DNA of 64,000 bases from CALBPI01 sp039821605 (lineage in GTDB: Bacteria > Pseudomonadota > Gammaproteobacteria > Steroidobacterales > Woeseiaceae): contig JBCBNV010000003.1 of NCBI GenBank assembly GCA_039821605.1, forward strand, positions 531,278 to 595,277, read 5' to 3'. The position numbers and the translations under genes are program-made. Shown here one piece after another: positions 9,520-18,499 of the stretch (its first letter is position 1; each line of letters opens with the position of its first letter). The notes beneath the pieces were generated by a model, which worked only from the letters and a program-made list of their open reading frames with translations, was not told where the DNA came from and did not search any database.

Positions 9520-12318
9520 ATGCCGGGCATCGAGCTGCACGCCGACTTCGACCGCACGGGGCGCATTACGCGCTCCGCACGAGAACGGGGCGCCCGGCAG
9601 CAATGGCCTGGTGCGATCGTCGTGCCCAATCTCGATCGCGATCGGCGCAGGCTGCCGGGCCAGGCAACGAATGGGCGCAGCGTTCCCGCCGATTTCGACG
9701 ATGCCGTTGCAACACGACGCGACGACGAGCTGCTGCCTCTCGAGATTCGAGTTGCACCCGGTTCACTGCAGGCCGGCGAACAGCTGTTGTTGCATTGTTC
9801 GGGCATCATGCACACACGCATCGAGTTTGCGGATCAGGCCGGCGTGATTTTGCGTCGCCCTTTGGGAGAACCGGCGCTCTACCGACTGCCGCGCGTGCCC
9901 GCGAACGGCGTGCTGCGCATTCGTATGCAGGCCCGCACGCTGGCCGGCGGCTCGTTCGGGCGCGTGGCGTCGCTGGACGTACGCTACACGCACGACCGCC
10001 GCGAGGAGACCCGGTTCGAGCTCACACTGTTGCGTCGGGACGCCAACGACACCGACCACCCGGAGGATCACGGCCGCTTTTCAATTGCCCCCTTCGTCGT
10101 CGCAGACCGCAGCGCAGCGGCACGACGGGTTTACATCGTGGAGAGCGTTGAGAATCAGCCCTCCATCACCGACGTTGACCGGGTGACGCGTCGCATCGGA
10201 TTGCCACTGATTCGCGTCGCCACCACCCTGACGGGCCGGGATTCCTGGATCCAGGACCAGTACCAACACGCGCTGCTGCCCGGACCGGCGCGCACGCGCG
10301 AATTGATCCTGCACATGCCGCGCTTGGCCAAGGACAACGGCACGGAGACTGTTACCGATTCCTCTCAGGAGTTCATCAACGCACATTTCCGTTCGCGCAA
10401 CGTCGCACTCTTCAACGGACTCTGGGACCGAGCGATTCCCGTGCGCCGCCAGAATGGGCCTGTGTTCCAGATTGATTTTCGGGAACTGGTGAATTGGGTC
10501 AAGCGGATGCATCTCGTCTATCGGCTCGTGCGCGAAATGAATGCGCTCGGTCGTCGCACGGGCAACAGGTGGCGCTCTTTTGACCCAGCGTACTGGATCG
10601 ACGCGATGGCACGAATGCGCGCGCAGATGCGACGTCTGGGCGAAGCCGTAGGCAACGCGCGCGCAAGCGCCTCGGCCGAGGCCAGCGCACAACTCGCCGG
10701 TTATCTGTCGTCCGTCGAATCGCTGTACGAGCACTTGCGCGACGAGATACGGGTCCAGGGGCGCGGCGCCGGGGTGATGGTCACCAGCAACATCGGATCG
10801 AATGACGGCGTTGTCCTTCGCGGTGAGCATGCCTACGAACTTTACGCGCGCGGTGTGCAAATGCAGCGCAGCGCCAACTACGGCGGCAACATCGAATCCA
10901 CACCACCTGTCGACGGTGCGCCGCTCGGTAAGATCATCATCGGCAACGACACAGACCCCGAGAACGGCGAAGAGTATGTCGACCCCGATGTACTGAAGCT
11001 CTTTACCAAACAACGTAAGCAGCCGCTCGTGGAGATCAAGACACGCTGGCTCGATGTCGGTCATGTGGACGAAGTGGCCGCTGTGGTGCCGCATGGAGGG
11101 AGCGCGTCAGGGTTTTCCGTACTGCACGCGTCACCCCGGGCTGCACTGGACCTGCTGCAACGTGCCGAGCAACGACATCGCGCCGGGCGCACGCACTCGC
11201 AGAACCTCACCGACCCGCTGCGCCGCCCGCCACGCGGCATCGACCGTTCACGGCTTATGGACGAAGGCACCGTGCCCGTAACGCGGCTGTTTCGCGGGCG
11301 TGCGTGGATTCACGTTGAAGAACGGGGCGAACCTGGCAAGGCGCCGCGAAATCTACTCCCACCGCGGACGTTCCGCCATCTGTGCGAGGAGTACGGCACC
11401 TATAACGAGTCGCCGAGCATCAATGAACACCGCATCGGGATCGTTCCGGGCGTTGGGGAGCCTCGGAAATACCCCGCCGACATGACGATTGCCGAGCTCT
11501 TGTGGTCGGAGCTCGACGACCGGGGACGGTCTTCGAACCACTTCTTCAATGAGCGATACATCGAGCCCATCTGCAACACGCTGGCCGGTGAGCTCAATGG
11601 GATCGAGCTGTTGCCCGTGCCCGTATTGTTCGATCGCGCGCCCGACATCGACGTGTTTGCGAGGGACAACTGGCAGCACAACACGAGCGCGTTGACGGTT
11701 AATCTCGTCAATCTGCAATACCTTAATGGCCACATTCTGGTGCCGACGCCTTACGGTCCCAGAATGCGCCTCGAAGATGCGATTGCCGTGGTGCGCGCCT
11801 CCATGCAGGCGCAAAACATCCCCAGTGAGGTTCGATCGGTAGTCGGGCGTCGCCTCGTCCGAGCGCAGCGGCTCACCCAGCGTCGCGTTTGGGTGGAGCG
11901 CGTGGAACCCGTGACGCAGACGCGCGGCCGGCTAATTCAAAGCACCTACCGGGGGATCCTGACCAAGGACGACGTCATCGCAACGTTCCGCGACAGCTTT
12001 CCCGGGGCCAGCGACCAGGAGCTGGAACGCCGCATCATTGGTCCAAACCGTTCTAAATTCACGGCAGCGGGCGAACTCCGTGAGCGCTTCAGCGAGTTCA
12101 GGATTAGTGACAGCATGGTCGATCTGTTCGAACTCTGGATGGCGGCCATCGCCGAGCACCTCGGTGTACGACTGCGCTTTGTGGACTCCTGGTTCTACCA
12201 CGTCCGGTTTGGCGAGATTCACTGCGGCACAAACGTACTGAGACGCACGGCCGCACGGGGTCTGGCCGGGCGCAACACCTGGGATGCGCCCGACCACCGT
12301 TTTCGAAACCACGCCTAG
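9520..12318 (+). CDS. Protein-arginine deiminase (PAD) family protein
   Basis: PAD enzymes convert peptidyl-arginine to citrulline, in animals with calcium. The 932-residue protein carries the vertebrate-type catalytic domain from about residue 200 to the end. The four catalytic residues of human PAD4 have equivalents: Asp246 in SWIQDQYQ, His515 and Asp517 in LDVGHVDEVA, and Cys902 in GEIHCGTNV. Also conserved are GGNIESTPPV (residues 455-464), KIIIGND and FDRAPDIDVFARDNW. The first 190 residues are a beta-rich region; I do not recognise vertebrate PAD N domains there. Compared with human PAD from memory, there are extra segments around residues 330-410 and 775-865. No signal peptide is seen, so the substrate is probably cytoplasmic or exported another way. 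It follows the 1037-residue gene by 24 bp, suggesting that protein as partner or substrate. Confidence 0.9.
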   Translation: MPGIELHADFDRTGRITRSARERGARQQWPGAIVVPNLDRDRRRLPGQATNGRSVPADFDDAVATRRDDELLPLEIRVAPGSLQAGEQLLLHCSGIMHTRIEFADQAGVILRRPLGEPALYRLPRVPANGVLRIRMQARTLAGGSFGRVASLDVRYTHDRREETRFELTLLRRDANDTDHPEDHGRFSIAPFVVADRSAAARRVYIVESVENQPSITDVDRVTRRIGLPLIRVATTLTGRDSWIQDQYQHALLPGPARTRELILHMPRLAKDNGTETVTDSSQEFINAHFRSRNVALFNGLWDRAIPVRRQNGPVFQIDFRELVNWVKRMHLVYRLVREMNALGRRTGNRWRSFDPAYWIDAMARMRAQMRRLGEAVGNARASASAEASAQLAGYLSSVESLYEHLRDEIRVQGRGAGVMVTSNIGSNDGVVLRGEHAYELYARGVQMQRSANYGGNIESTPPVDGAPLGKIIIGNDTDPENGEEYVDPDVLKLFTKQRKQPLVEIKTRWLDVGHVDEVAAVVPHGGSASGFSVLHASPRAALDLLQRAEQRHRAGRTHSQNLTDPLRRPPRGIDRSRLMDEGTVPVTRLFRGRAWIHVEERGEPGKAPRNLLPPRTFRHLCEEYGTYNESPSINEHRIGIVPGVGEPRKYPADMTIAELLWSELDDRGRSSNHFFNERYIEPICNTLAGELNGIELLPVPVLFDRAPDIDVFARDNWQHNTSALTVNLVNLQYLNGHILVPTPYGPRMRLEDAIAVVRASMQAQNIPSEVRSVVGRRLVRAQRLTQRRVWVERVEPVTQTRGRLIQSTYRGILTKDDVIATFRDSFPGASDQELERRIIGPNRSKFTAAGELRERFSEFRISDSMVDLFELWMAAIAEHLGVRLRFVDSWFYHVRFGEIHCGTNVLRRTAARGLAGRNTWDAPDHRFRNHA

Positions 12319-12331
12319 CGCGAACAGCCGG

Positions 12332-13714
12332 TCAGGCCGATTCGTGCAGCCGGGTCCGGATCTCCTGAAAGGGCGCGTCCACAAGCAGCTCGCCATTGCG
12401 ATACACGGGTCGCAACAGGTTGGGTCGCTCGCCCAGGGCTTCCAGGCGAATCGTCTCGACACTATTGCCACTCTCAACCAGCGCCAGTCGCCCGCGCTTT
12501 GAACGCTTGCCGCGGTCCGTCACGGGGTCCTTGTAGACATCCGACCAGGCACCATCGATGCGAATCGCGGACGCCTTCATGGCAAACTGCATCGTGTCTC
12601 GATTCACGTTCTGCAAGAGCTCGCCGCCCATGCCGAAGGCCACGTTGTCGGCACTGAGCCTGTGGATCTTCATGACCGCAAGGATGCGCTGAATTTCCGC
12701 CGGGCTGATGCCGTCGCCCTGGATGACGCGGATGTAGTCGGGCAGCACGAGAAAGCCCTTGCTGTTCTCGCGGTAGCCGAAGCGATCCATGAGCCGGCGA
12801 ATCGACTCACAGACGATGTCGGCCGGATTGCCACTGTCGGGTCGGACCACGACCGTACCGCCAGAGTTGATCACGCGTTCGCGCAACTCACCGCCCCAGA
12901 GCCTTTCGATGGCGTCGAAGAGATCGTAGGAATCGCTGACGACGGCGACTGTCTTCTGCGGACCCGCGAACTGGTCGAGCATGTTGGCGTAAGCGGCACC
13001 CTCCCGGTCGCGCCCCCAGCAGGTGATCGTGGAGTGCTCGGCAGCGGGAATGGAGAAGCCGGGCATGTCGGCGCCGTAGTCGCGCCGCAGCGCCGTGATC
13101 CCGTTGATCGTATCGGTACCCATGAAGCTCAACAGGTGCGCGGCGCCGCCAGCCTCGGCAGATTCACGCGAACTCACGCCGCGCGCACCGAAATCGTGAA
13201 GCTTGAACTCGAGACCGTCCGTCGAGTCTGCAGTGTCCTCAAGCGCGGCACAAATGATCTCGCGGCACTCGTAGGAGCGTGAAGCAATGGTCGTGGGGTA
13301 CCACACGCCACGTAACAGCGCCGTCTCGACGTAGCTCGTGAGCCAGGGCACCACGGGGTCCGTATTGCGGACCTGGACCAGCACGTTGGAGACGGGCAAG
13401 CGGGTCCCTTCAGGCACAGCCTCGATCTCGAGAGGCAGGTAACCACCGTGTGCGTTGAGAATGTGGCGCCACCCTGCCTGGTTGAAGGGCAAGCCGTGCG
13501 CCGCGAGGACATCGGCGGCCTCCGCCATATCGTCCGCCGTGATGGGTCGGGACAGATAGTTCTTGAGGAACATCTGCAACCCGAAGAACACGCTGTGCGA
13601 ATACTCACCGCCGCGCGACTCGACATAGCTCGAGACGATTTCGGCGCCGGGCGGGTACTGCAGGTAGTGCGACGCCTTGTAGGAGTCGACATTGAGGATG
13701 GGATTGGTCGTCAC
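12332..13714 (-). CDS. nadV: Nicotinamide phosphoribosyltransferase (NAMPT-type)
   Basis: A 460-residue NAMPT-like enzyme that makes nicotinamide mononucleotide from nicotinamide and PRPP. Motifs seen include LNVDSYKASHY at the N-terminus, HDFGARGVSS, the phosphoribosyl-binding RPDSGNP and IQGDGI. The length fits bacterial NadV better than the shorter nicotinate enzyme PncB. A GTG start is favoured because AGGAGGAGCT lies directly upstream. It lies 60 bp downstream of nadM on the same strand, so the two enzymes give a two-step route nicotinamide to NMN to NAD. The divergent nrtR gene suggests NrtR control. It converges on the PAD gene with a 13-bp gap. Confidence 0.93.
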   Translation of the reverse strand: MTTNPILNVDSYKASHYLQYPPGAEIVSSYVESRGGEYSHSVFFGLQMFLKNYLSRPITADDMAEAADVLAAHGLPFNQAGWRHILNAHGGYLPLEIEAVPEGTRLPVSNVLVQVRNTDPVVPWLTSYVETALLRGVWYPTTIASRSYECREIICAALEDTADSTDGLEFKLHDFGARGVSSRESAEAGGAAHLLSFMGTDTINGITALRRDYGADMPGFSIPAAEHSTITCWGRDREGAAYANMLDQFAGPQKTVAVVSDSYDLFDAIERLWGGELRERVINSGGTVVVRPDSGNPADIVCESIRRLMDRFGYRENSKGFLVLPDYIRVIQGDGISPAEIQRILAVMKIHRLSADNVAFGMGGELLQNVNRDTMQFAMKASAIRIDGAWSDVYKDPVTDRGKRSKRGRLALVESGNSVETIRLEALGERPNLLRPVYRNGELLVDAPFQEIRTRLHESA

Positions 13715-13774
13715 GGGAGCTCCTCCTGTGAAAATCGCGGGACGGTCTTTCCAGCCCGCGGTGGGCGACGGTCG

Positions 13775-14851
13775 TCAGGTCATCTGGCCAACCATCTTCT
13801 GAATGATGAAATAGTGGTCTTCAAACATGCGCTCGGGATCCAGCTCGGCGAGTGGCACCCAGAAGGCGTGTCGCGCATCGTCACCGCCCCGCACCTTGGG
13901 CAAGGTCGTGTCGGGGTTCAGGTGAATGTAGAACGCCTGGGTCACGGTGCGGCCGCGGGCGGATCGATACGGATCGTCAAAAACACCTTCGGCGACGATC
14001 GAGCCTGCCAGCACCGGCACCGGCACCTTGATGCGGGTCTCTTCCTTGAGCTCGCGGATCATCGACTCACGCAACGTCTCGGTGGGCGAAATGAAGCCGC
14101 CGGGCAACGCCCACTGGCCCATCCCTGGCCGAGCCTTGCGTTCGACAAGAAGAATGTGTCCCGACTGAACCACCACGGCGTCGACAGTGAGGAACATCGG
14201 TGCGTAAGGCGCACTGCCCCATTGCTCCCGGTACTGACGCACGAAGTCGTACTCGTCGCGCACAGCGCGAAACGCATCGGTCTTCGTATAGGCCTTGAGG
14301 AACTGAAGCACGGGCTCCGGGACCAGATCCCTGGCAAGCGCCGTGATCGACAGCCGGCCGTCCTCCCACGAGCCTGCGTCCGCACTGAAAATGGCGTCAC
14401 GAACCTCGGTGCCGCTCAGCACGTCCACCGCATCCACATCCACCGACGACCAGTTCGGGAACAGGCTCAGGTAGTAGGAACTGTGGTCCTTGTCGTGACC
14501 GATGAGGCCAATGCGCGGCGGCCGGTGCGGTTGTGCGTGATGCGCGGCGACGAGGCCGTTCACCGTCTTCTGTACGTTAGCGAGCCAGAGATCGTCGTTG
14601 TAGGTCGCGTCCATGATGGGCGCAACGTGCAGTCGTTCATTGTCCTCGGGGCTCAGCGTTGCGCGGATCATGGCCTCGCGTTCACGGAACGACCAGGGGT
14701 TACGGACGCAGGCGGGCCGGTGCGCCGAACCAATGAGGATAATGACGTGGCGCGCCGCTTCGAGTGCGCGGGCGACGACGTGGGCGTGCCCCAGGTGATA
14801 GGGCTGGAAGCGGCCGATGAAGACCAGAAAGTCGTGTTGGCTTGTCGTCAC
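13775..14851 (-). CDS. nadM: Bifunctional NMN adenylyltransferase / Nudix hydrolase
   Basis: A 358-residue fusion. Residues 1 to about 185 are a NadM-type nucleotidyltransferase with the phosphate-binding FIGRFQPYHLGHAHVV and the ISSTxxR-like region replaced by a NadM-typical C-terminal segment; it joins NMN and ATP to give NAD. Residues from about 200 form a Nudix domain with an essentially complete Nudix box (GGFISPTETLRE then RELKEET), usually an ADP-ribose pyrophosphatase in this family. The start is GTG with AAGGAG 7 bp upstream. It is the first gene of the operon with nadV and is transcribed away from nrtR, with 86 bp between them. Confidence 0.93.
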   Translation of the reverse strand: MTTSQHDFLVFIGRFQPYHLGHAHVVARALEAARHVIILIGSAHRPACVRNPWSFREREAMIRATLSPEDNERLHVAPIMDATYNDDLWLANVQKTVNGLVAAHHAQPHRPPRIGLIGHDKDHSSYYLSLFPNWSSVDVDAVDVLSGTEVRDAIFSADAGSWEDGRLSITALARDLVPEPVLQFLKAYTKTDAFRAVRDEYDFVRQYREQWGSAPYAPMFLTVDAVVVQSGHILLVERKARPGMGQWALPGGFISPTETLRESMIRELKEETRIKVPVPVLAGSIVAEGVFDDPYRSARGRTVTQAFYIHLNPDTTLPKVRGGDDARHAFWVPLAELDPERMFEDHYFIIQKMVGQMT

Positions 14852-14899
14852 AGTAAGCTCCTTACTGCAGGGACGCCCGGTCTATTCCTGAGCATCATG

Positions 14900-14914
14900 G
14901 TGTATATGGTACAC
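14900..14914. promoter_or_regulatory. Palindromic operator candidate between nadM and nrtR
   Basis: The 15-bp sequence GTGTATATGGTACAC has perfect 5-bp arms (GTGTA / TACAC) around a 5-bp centre. It sits in the only intergenic space between the divergent nadM-nadV operon and nrtR, 24 bp before the nrtR start codon and 49 bp before nadM. Its placement fits an NrtR site that controls both directions. NrtR operators vary between lineages, so the assignment is positional and not a consensus match. Confidence 0.5.
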
Positions 14915-14937
14915 TACTCGGCCATCAACGCAAGCCA

Positions 14938-15579
14938 GTGCCCAAACGCTTGATCCAATATGACTTTCCCCGACCGGCCGTCACCGTCGACCTTGTGGCG
15001 TTCCGCGTGCAGCAGGATACGCTTGAGCTGCTGTTGATCGAACGCGACCAGCCGCCGTTCGCCGGGCGCTGGACGCTGCCGGGCGCTTTCGTCCATGAGA
15101 ACGAGCCGCTCGAGACGACCGCCTCTCGCATCCTCCAGGAGAAAGCACACCTCGAAGGAATCTACCTCGAGCAACTCGCCACGTTCGGCAAGCCTGGCCG
15201 CGACCCGCGCGGTCATGTGCTGAGCGTCGCCTACTTCGCCATCGTGAATGCGGCGACGGTCGATGAAGGCAAGACGCACTGGTTTTCCGTGGATGCGCTG
15301 CCAGAGACCGGCTTCGACCACGATGACATCATCGCCACAGCGGTTCAGCGATTGCGCGGCAAGCTCACCTACACCGATATTGGTTTCGCCTTCCTGCCCG
15401 ACACCTTCACGCTGACAGAACTGCAAAAGACCTGGCAGGCCGTCCTGGGTACGCCACTCGACAAGCGGAATTTCAGAAAGTCGATCCTCTCGCAGCAGCG
15501 CGTTGTCGCAACGGGCGAGAAATCATCGGGCGGCGCGCACCCGCCCGCGATGCTGTACCGCTGGCAGCCTGAGCGCTAG
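14938..15579 (+). CDS. nrtR: NrtR family Nudix-related transcriptional regulator of NAD metabolism
   Basis: A 213-residue protein with an N-terminal Nudix-like domain (about 10-140) and a C-terminal winged-helix domain (about 150-213, with FTLTELQKTWQAVLG and RNFRKSILSQQRVV). This is the NrtR architecture, in which the Nudix domain senses ADP-ribose. The Nudix box is degraded: after GAFVHENEPLE the catalytic Arg-Glu and Glu-Glu pairs read RI and EK, consistent with a sensor that does not hydrolyse. The start is GTG; no good alternative is in frame upstream. It faces nadM-nadV across a palindrome and is expected to repress NAD salvage. Its stop overlaps the convergent acyl-CoA synthetase stop by 4 bp. 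Confidence 0.92.
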   Translation: MPKRLIQYDFPRPAVTVDLVAFRVQQDTLELLLIERDQPPFAGRWTLPGAFVHENEPLETTASRILQEKAHLEGIYLEQLATFGKPGRDPRGHVLSVAYFAIVNAATVDEGKTHWFSVDALPETGFDHDDIIATAVQRLRGKLTYTDIGFAFLPDTFTLTELQKTWQAVLGTPLDKRNFRKSILSQQRVVATGEKSSGGAHPPAMLYRWQPER

Positions 15580-17150
15580 CCACCCACCTTGCGCCCCTGC
15601 CAGTACTGCTCACGCAGCTTGAACTTCTGCAGCTTGCCGGTCGCCGTTCGTGGCAGTGTCTCGACGAACTCGACCGAGGTCGGGCATTTGAAGTGCGCCA
15701 TGTTGTCGCGACAGTGCGCGATGATCTCGTCCTCGGAGGGCGCAGCGCCCTCGCGTGCTACGACAAGTGCCTTCGGCGTTTCGCCCCACTTCTCGTGCGG
15801 CACCCCGATCACCGCGCACTCGACGACGGCCGAATGTTTGTAGAGCGTGTCCTCGATGTCGGCCGAGCTGATGTTCTCCCCGCCCGAGATGATGACGTCT
15901 TTCTTGCGGTCAACGATGTGGATGTTGTCGAACGCGTCCCAGATTGCGAGGTCCCCGGTGTGGAAGAAACCGTCGCGGATCGCCTGCTCAGTCTGTTCGG
16001 GTTGTTCCCAGTAGCCCTTGAACACCACGTTCGAACGCGCGCACACCTCGCCGATCGACTGGTTGTCCCTGGGTACGAGCCTGCCATCGTCGTCGAGCAA
16101 TCGGATCTCGACGCCCAGTGCGGGCACTCCGGCGCGTGCGCGGCGCTGGTAGTCGTGTTTCTCGGTCGCGTGGTCGACCTGTGACGACGTGAGCAACGGT
16201 GCCGTCTCGGTCAGTCCGTAGATCTGCAGAAAGTGCCAGCCGAGCTCCTCCTCAAGCTGCTCGATGAACGCGGCCGGCGGCGGCGCACCGGCCAGGACGA
16301 ATCGTGGCGCGGTCGTGAAGCGATGGCTCGCCTTGTCTTCGTAGTCGAGGATGGTCCGCAAGACCGTGGGCGCCATGCAGGCAATCGTGATTTTCTCGTG
16401 CTCGACGAGGTTGCAGATCACGCGGGCGTCGATGGTGCGCACAACGACGTGCGTCGCACCCATGCCCGTAAAGGCGTAGACCCCGCCCCAACCGTTGCAG
16501 TGGAACATGGGCAGCGTCCACATCGTGATGTCGTTGTGTGCGATCTGCCAACAGGCGATGAGTCCGTAGGCGTTGATGTAGACATTGCGGTGGGTGAGCA
16601 TCACCCCTTTGGGCCGCGACGTCGTCCCGGAGGTGTAGTTGATTGACACGAGATCGTTCTCGTCGCGCTCCGGACATTCGGGCCGCTCAGGCGATGCGTT
16701 GGCGACTAGCGTGTTCCAGTCCTGCCAGCCCGGGCGGTCGCCGCGCTCGTAGGCCGCGACGATCCAGTGCTCAACGGCAGGCAGTCGATTGCGGATGGCG
16801 TCGATCATCGGCGCGAACTCGTCGTCGACAAGCACCGCCTTCACGCCCGCGTGATTGATGATGTACTCGTGATCCTCGGGGATGAGCCGATAGTTGAGGG
16901 GCACGAGGATCAGACCGAGCTGCGCCGTCGCGTAGAAGCTCTCCATGAAGAAGTGCGAATTCGGGCTCAGGATGCACACCCGATCGCCCTGCTCGAGGCC
17001 AAGCGCTCGCAAGGCGTTCGAGAGCCGGTGGACCCGCTCCGCGTACTCGGCGTAGGTGAATCGCAGGTCGCCGTCGACGATCGCCGTCTTGCCCGGGTAT
17101 AGCGACGCCGCGCGCCGCAGGAAGTCGTCAACGAGAAGCGGTACATGCAT
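15576..17150 (-). CDS. Acyl-CoA synthetase (AMP-forming, ANL superfamily)
   Basis: A 524-residue enzyme that activates a carboxylic acid to its CoA thioester through an acyl-adenylate. The P-loop YTSGTTSRPKGVMLTH, GLTETAP, HTGDLAIWD and the C-terminal catalytic-lysine segment RTATGKLQKF are all present. Size and motif wording (PMFHCNGWGGVYAF) resemble medium/long-chain fatty-acid or methylmercaptopropionate (DmdB-like) CoA ligases; the exact substrate cannot be decided. I start at the ATG at 17150, since GGGGGCAG precedes it, rather than the in-frame TTG three bases upstream. It stands alone between a convergent nrtR and a divergent small membrane protein. Confidence 0.9.
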   Translation of the reverse strand: MHVPLLVDDFLRRAASLYPGKTAIVDGDLRFTYAEYAERVHRLSNALRALGLEQGDRVCILSPNSHFFMESFYATAQLGLILVPLNYRLIPEDHEYIINHAGVKAVLVDDEFAPMIDAIRNRLPAVEHWIVAAYERGDRPGWQDWNTLVANASPERPECPERDENDLVSINYTSGTTSRPKGVMLTHRNVYINAYGLIACWQIAHNDITMWTLPMFHCNGWGGVYAFTGMGATHVVVRTIDARVICNLVEHEKITIACMAPTVLRTILDYEDKASHRFTTAPRFVLAGAPPPAAFIEQLEEELGWHFLQIYGLTETAPLLTSSQVDHATEKHDYQRRARAGVPALGVEIRLLDDDGRLVPRDNQSIGEVCARSNVVFKGYWEQPEQTEQAIRDGFFHTGDLAIWDAFDNIHIVDRKKDVIISGGENISSADIEDTLYKHSAVVECAVIGVPHEKWGETPKALVVAREGAAPSEDEIIAHCRDNMAHFKCPTSVEFVETLPRTATGKLQKFKLREQYWQGRKVGG

Positions 17151-17262
17151 CAAGCTGCCCCCTATGCTTTGCCTCGGCCAAGCTTAGCCTGCGGCGGGTG
17201 ACGGGCGCGACCCGTGCGCGCGGCTGCTGCATAATCGAGCGGTACCCGATGCGGAGCCCGAG

Positions 17263-17841
17263 ATGGCCAAGCGCCCATTCAAGTTTCCGAAGATTCTCGT
17301 TGAATCTGCGGCCATTTTTTTCAGCGTGCTGCTCGCGTTCGTCGTCGAACAGTGGCGCGAGGACCTCAACGAGAGGCGCGAAGCCGAAGCGACGCTCAAC
17401 CTCGTTCGCGCAGAACTCACGCAGAACCTGGCCGAGCTCGAAGCGATTGCACCGCTGCGCGGCGACATGCTGCGGGGCTATGAAGAAGCCATCATGGCGC
17501 TCAAGAACGAGAATCGGTTCCCCGCAAACCTGCCTGAGTTTCGCTCGCCGGACATTACGAGCATCGCCTATGAGCTCGCCACGGACTCGGGCGCTGTCAC
17601 GGGCGTGGCACCGGAAGACCTGCTCACCGTGGCACGTGCTTACGAGGCGCTCGAGGAAGTCCGTCGCAATGATACGTTCCTCAACGAACGTAACGCCCAG
17701 ATCCGGTTCAATGACGGCGAGCAGTATCTTTCAGGCTTCATCTACTATCTGAATCGGGCCAACATCAACGAACCCATTGCCATGGGACACGTCCGCGCGG
17801 CCATCGAAACGCTTGATGACCGCGATGGCCGCCGCGACTGA
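17263..17841 (+). CDS. Small single-pass membrane protein, DUF6090-like
   Basis: Encodes 192 residues. A basic N-terminus (MAKRPFKFPK) precedes one membrane segment (about 12-28), then EQWREDLNERREAEATLN and a helical soluble domain. This N-terminal pattern, a hydrophobic helix ending in a Glu-x-Trp-Arg segment, recurs in uncharacterised proteins grouped as DUF6090 or similar; I assign that from memory. Most of the protein should lie in the periplasm. The start has GGAG at a good distance. Function unknown; no operon partner, since the next gene converges on it. Confidence 0.6.
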   Translation: MAKRPFKFPKILVESAAIFFSVLLAFVVEQWREDLNERREAEATLNLVRAELTQNLAELEAIAPLRGDMLRGYEEAIMALKNENRFPANLPEFRSPDITSIAYELATDSGAVTGVAPEDLLTVARAYEALEEVRRNDTFLNERNAQIRFNDGEQYLSGFIYYLNRANINEPIAMGHVRAAIETLDDRDGRRD

Positions 17842-17942
17842 GCCACGCCGGTTCGGACCCGAATCTATCGCCAACTAAGCCTGTCGCGCAAAGCGTGTCA
17901 GAGCGCCTCGAAGTCTCGCTGGCACGCTAGACAACGCGTCGT

Positions 17943-18332
17943 CTAGAGCAATACCGCCACAAGCATCACGGCCGTGGCAATGAAGCCAATGCCCCACACC
18001 AACGACCGCAGGGCGTACACCCCGGACACGTAGGCCGGCACGTAGAGCACGCGTGCGATGAGATACAGCCACGCACAGCGTTCCGTGGTCACACTGCTCG
18101 CATCGCCGAGCACGACAACCACAACCGCGATCGTGAACAGGATGAGCCCTTCGAAGTGATTGTCCATGGCGCGCTTGAGTCGGCCCGCAACGCCTGTCGG
18201 CTCCTTGCGCTCGTCGCGGGGCCCGCCCGTGTACTTCGTGCCGAGCTGCACGTTCACGGGTACGGCCATGATCAGAAACTGCACCACCTGCAGCAGCGCT
18301 GCATACCCAAGTACCTGTAGCTCAATAGCCAT
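17943..18332 (-). CDS. MAPEG family membrane protein
   Basis: A 129-residue protein with four hydrophobic segments, matching the MAPEG family (membrane-associated proteins in eicosanoid and glutathione metabolism). The loop after the first helix, with GTKYTGGPRDE and a basic LKRAMDNHFEGL stretch, resembles the glutathione-site region of bacterial members, and the C-terminal half has ARVLYVPAYVSGV. The start at 18332 is preceded by GGAAGAG; an upstream in-frame codon at 18389 has no such site. The product probably binds glutathione in the inner membrane, but no substrate is known. A hairpin CTAGAC/GTCTAG overlaps its stop codon. Confidence 0.85.
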   Translation of the reverse strand: MAIELQVLGYAALLQVVQFLIMAVPVNVQLGTKYTGGPRDERKEPTGVAGRLKRAMDNHFEGLILFTIAVVVVVLGDASSVTTERCAWLYLIARVLYVPAYVSGVYALRSLVWGIGFIATAVMLVAVLL

Positions 18333-18429
18333 GTCATCTCTTCCGCATTCGAGTGTCAGCCCGCACCATAGCTGAAACCCGCTCGTCATGCGGTTCCGAA
18401 GTATCCTCGCGCCCGGGCTTTACGGCCGC

Positions 18430-18460
18430 AAAAAAAAAGGCCCGGCCAAACGGCCGGGCC
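18430..18460 (-). terminator. Rho-independent terminator of the TonB receptor gene
   Basis: A perfect 9-bp GC stem (GGCCCGGCC / GGCCGGGCC) with a short loop is followed, on the minus strand, by a run of nine T residues. It lies 40 bp past the stop codon of the TonB-dependent receptor gene, so it ends that transcript. Confidence 0.9.
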
Positions 18461-18499
18461 AATAATGGCATTGCTTTAGAGCAACACCCTGCTAACGCA

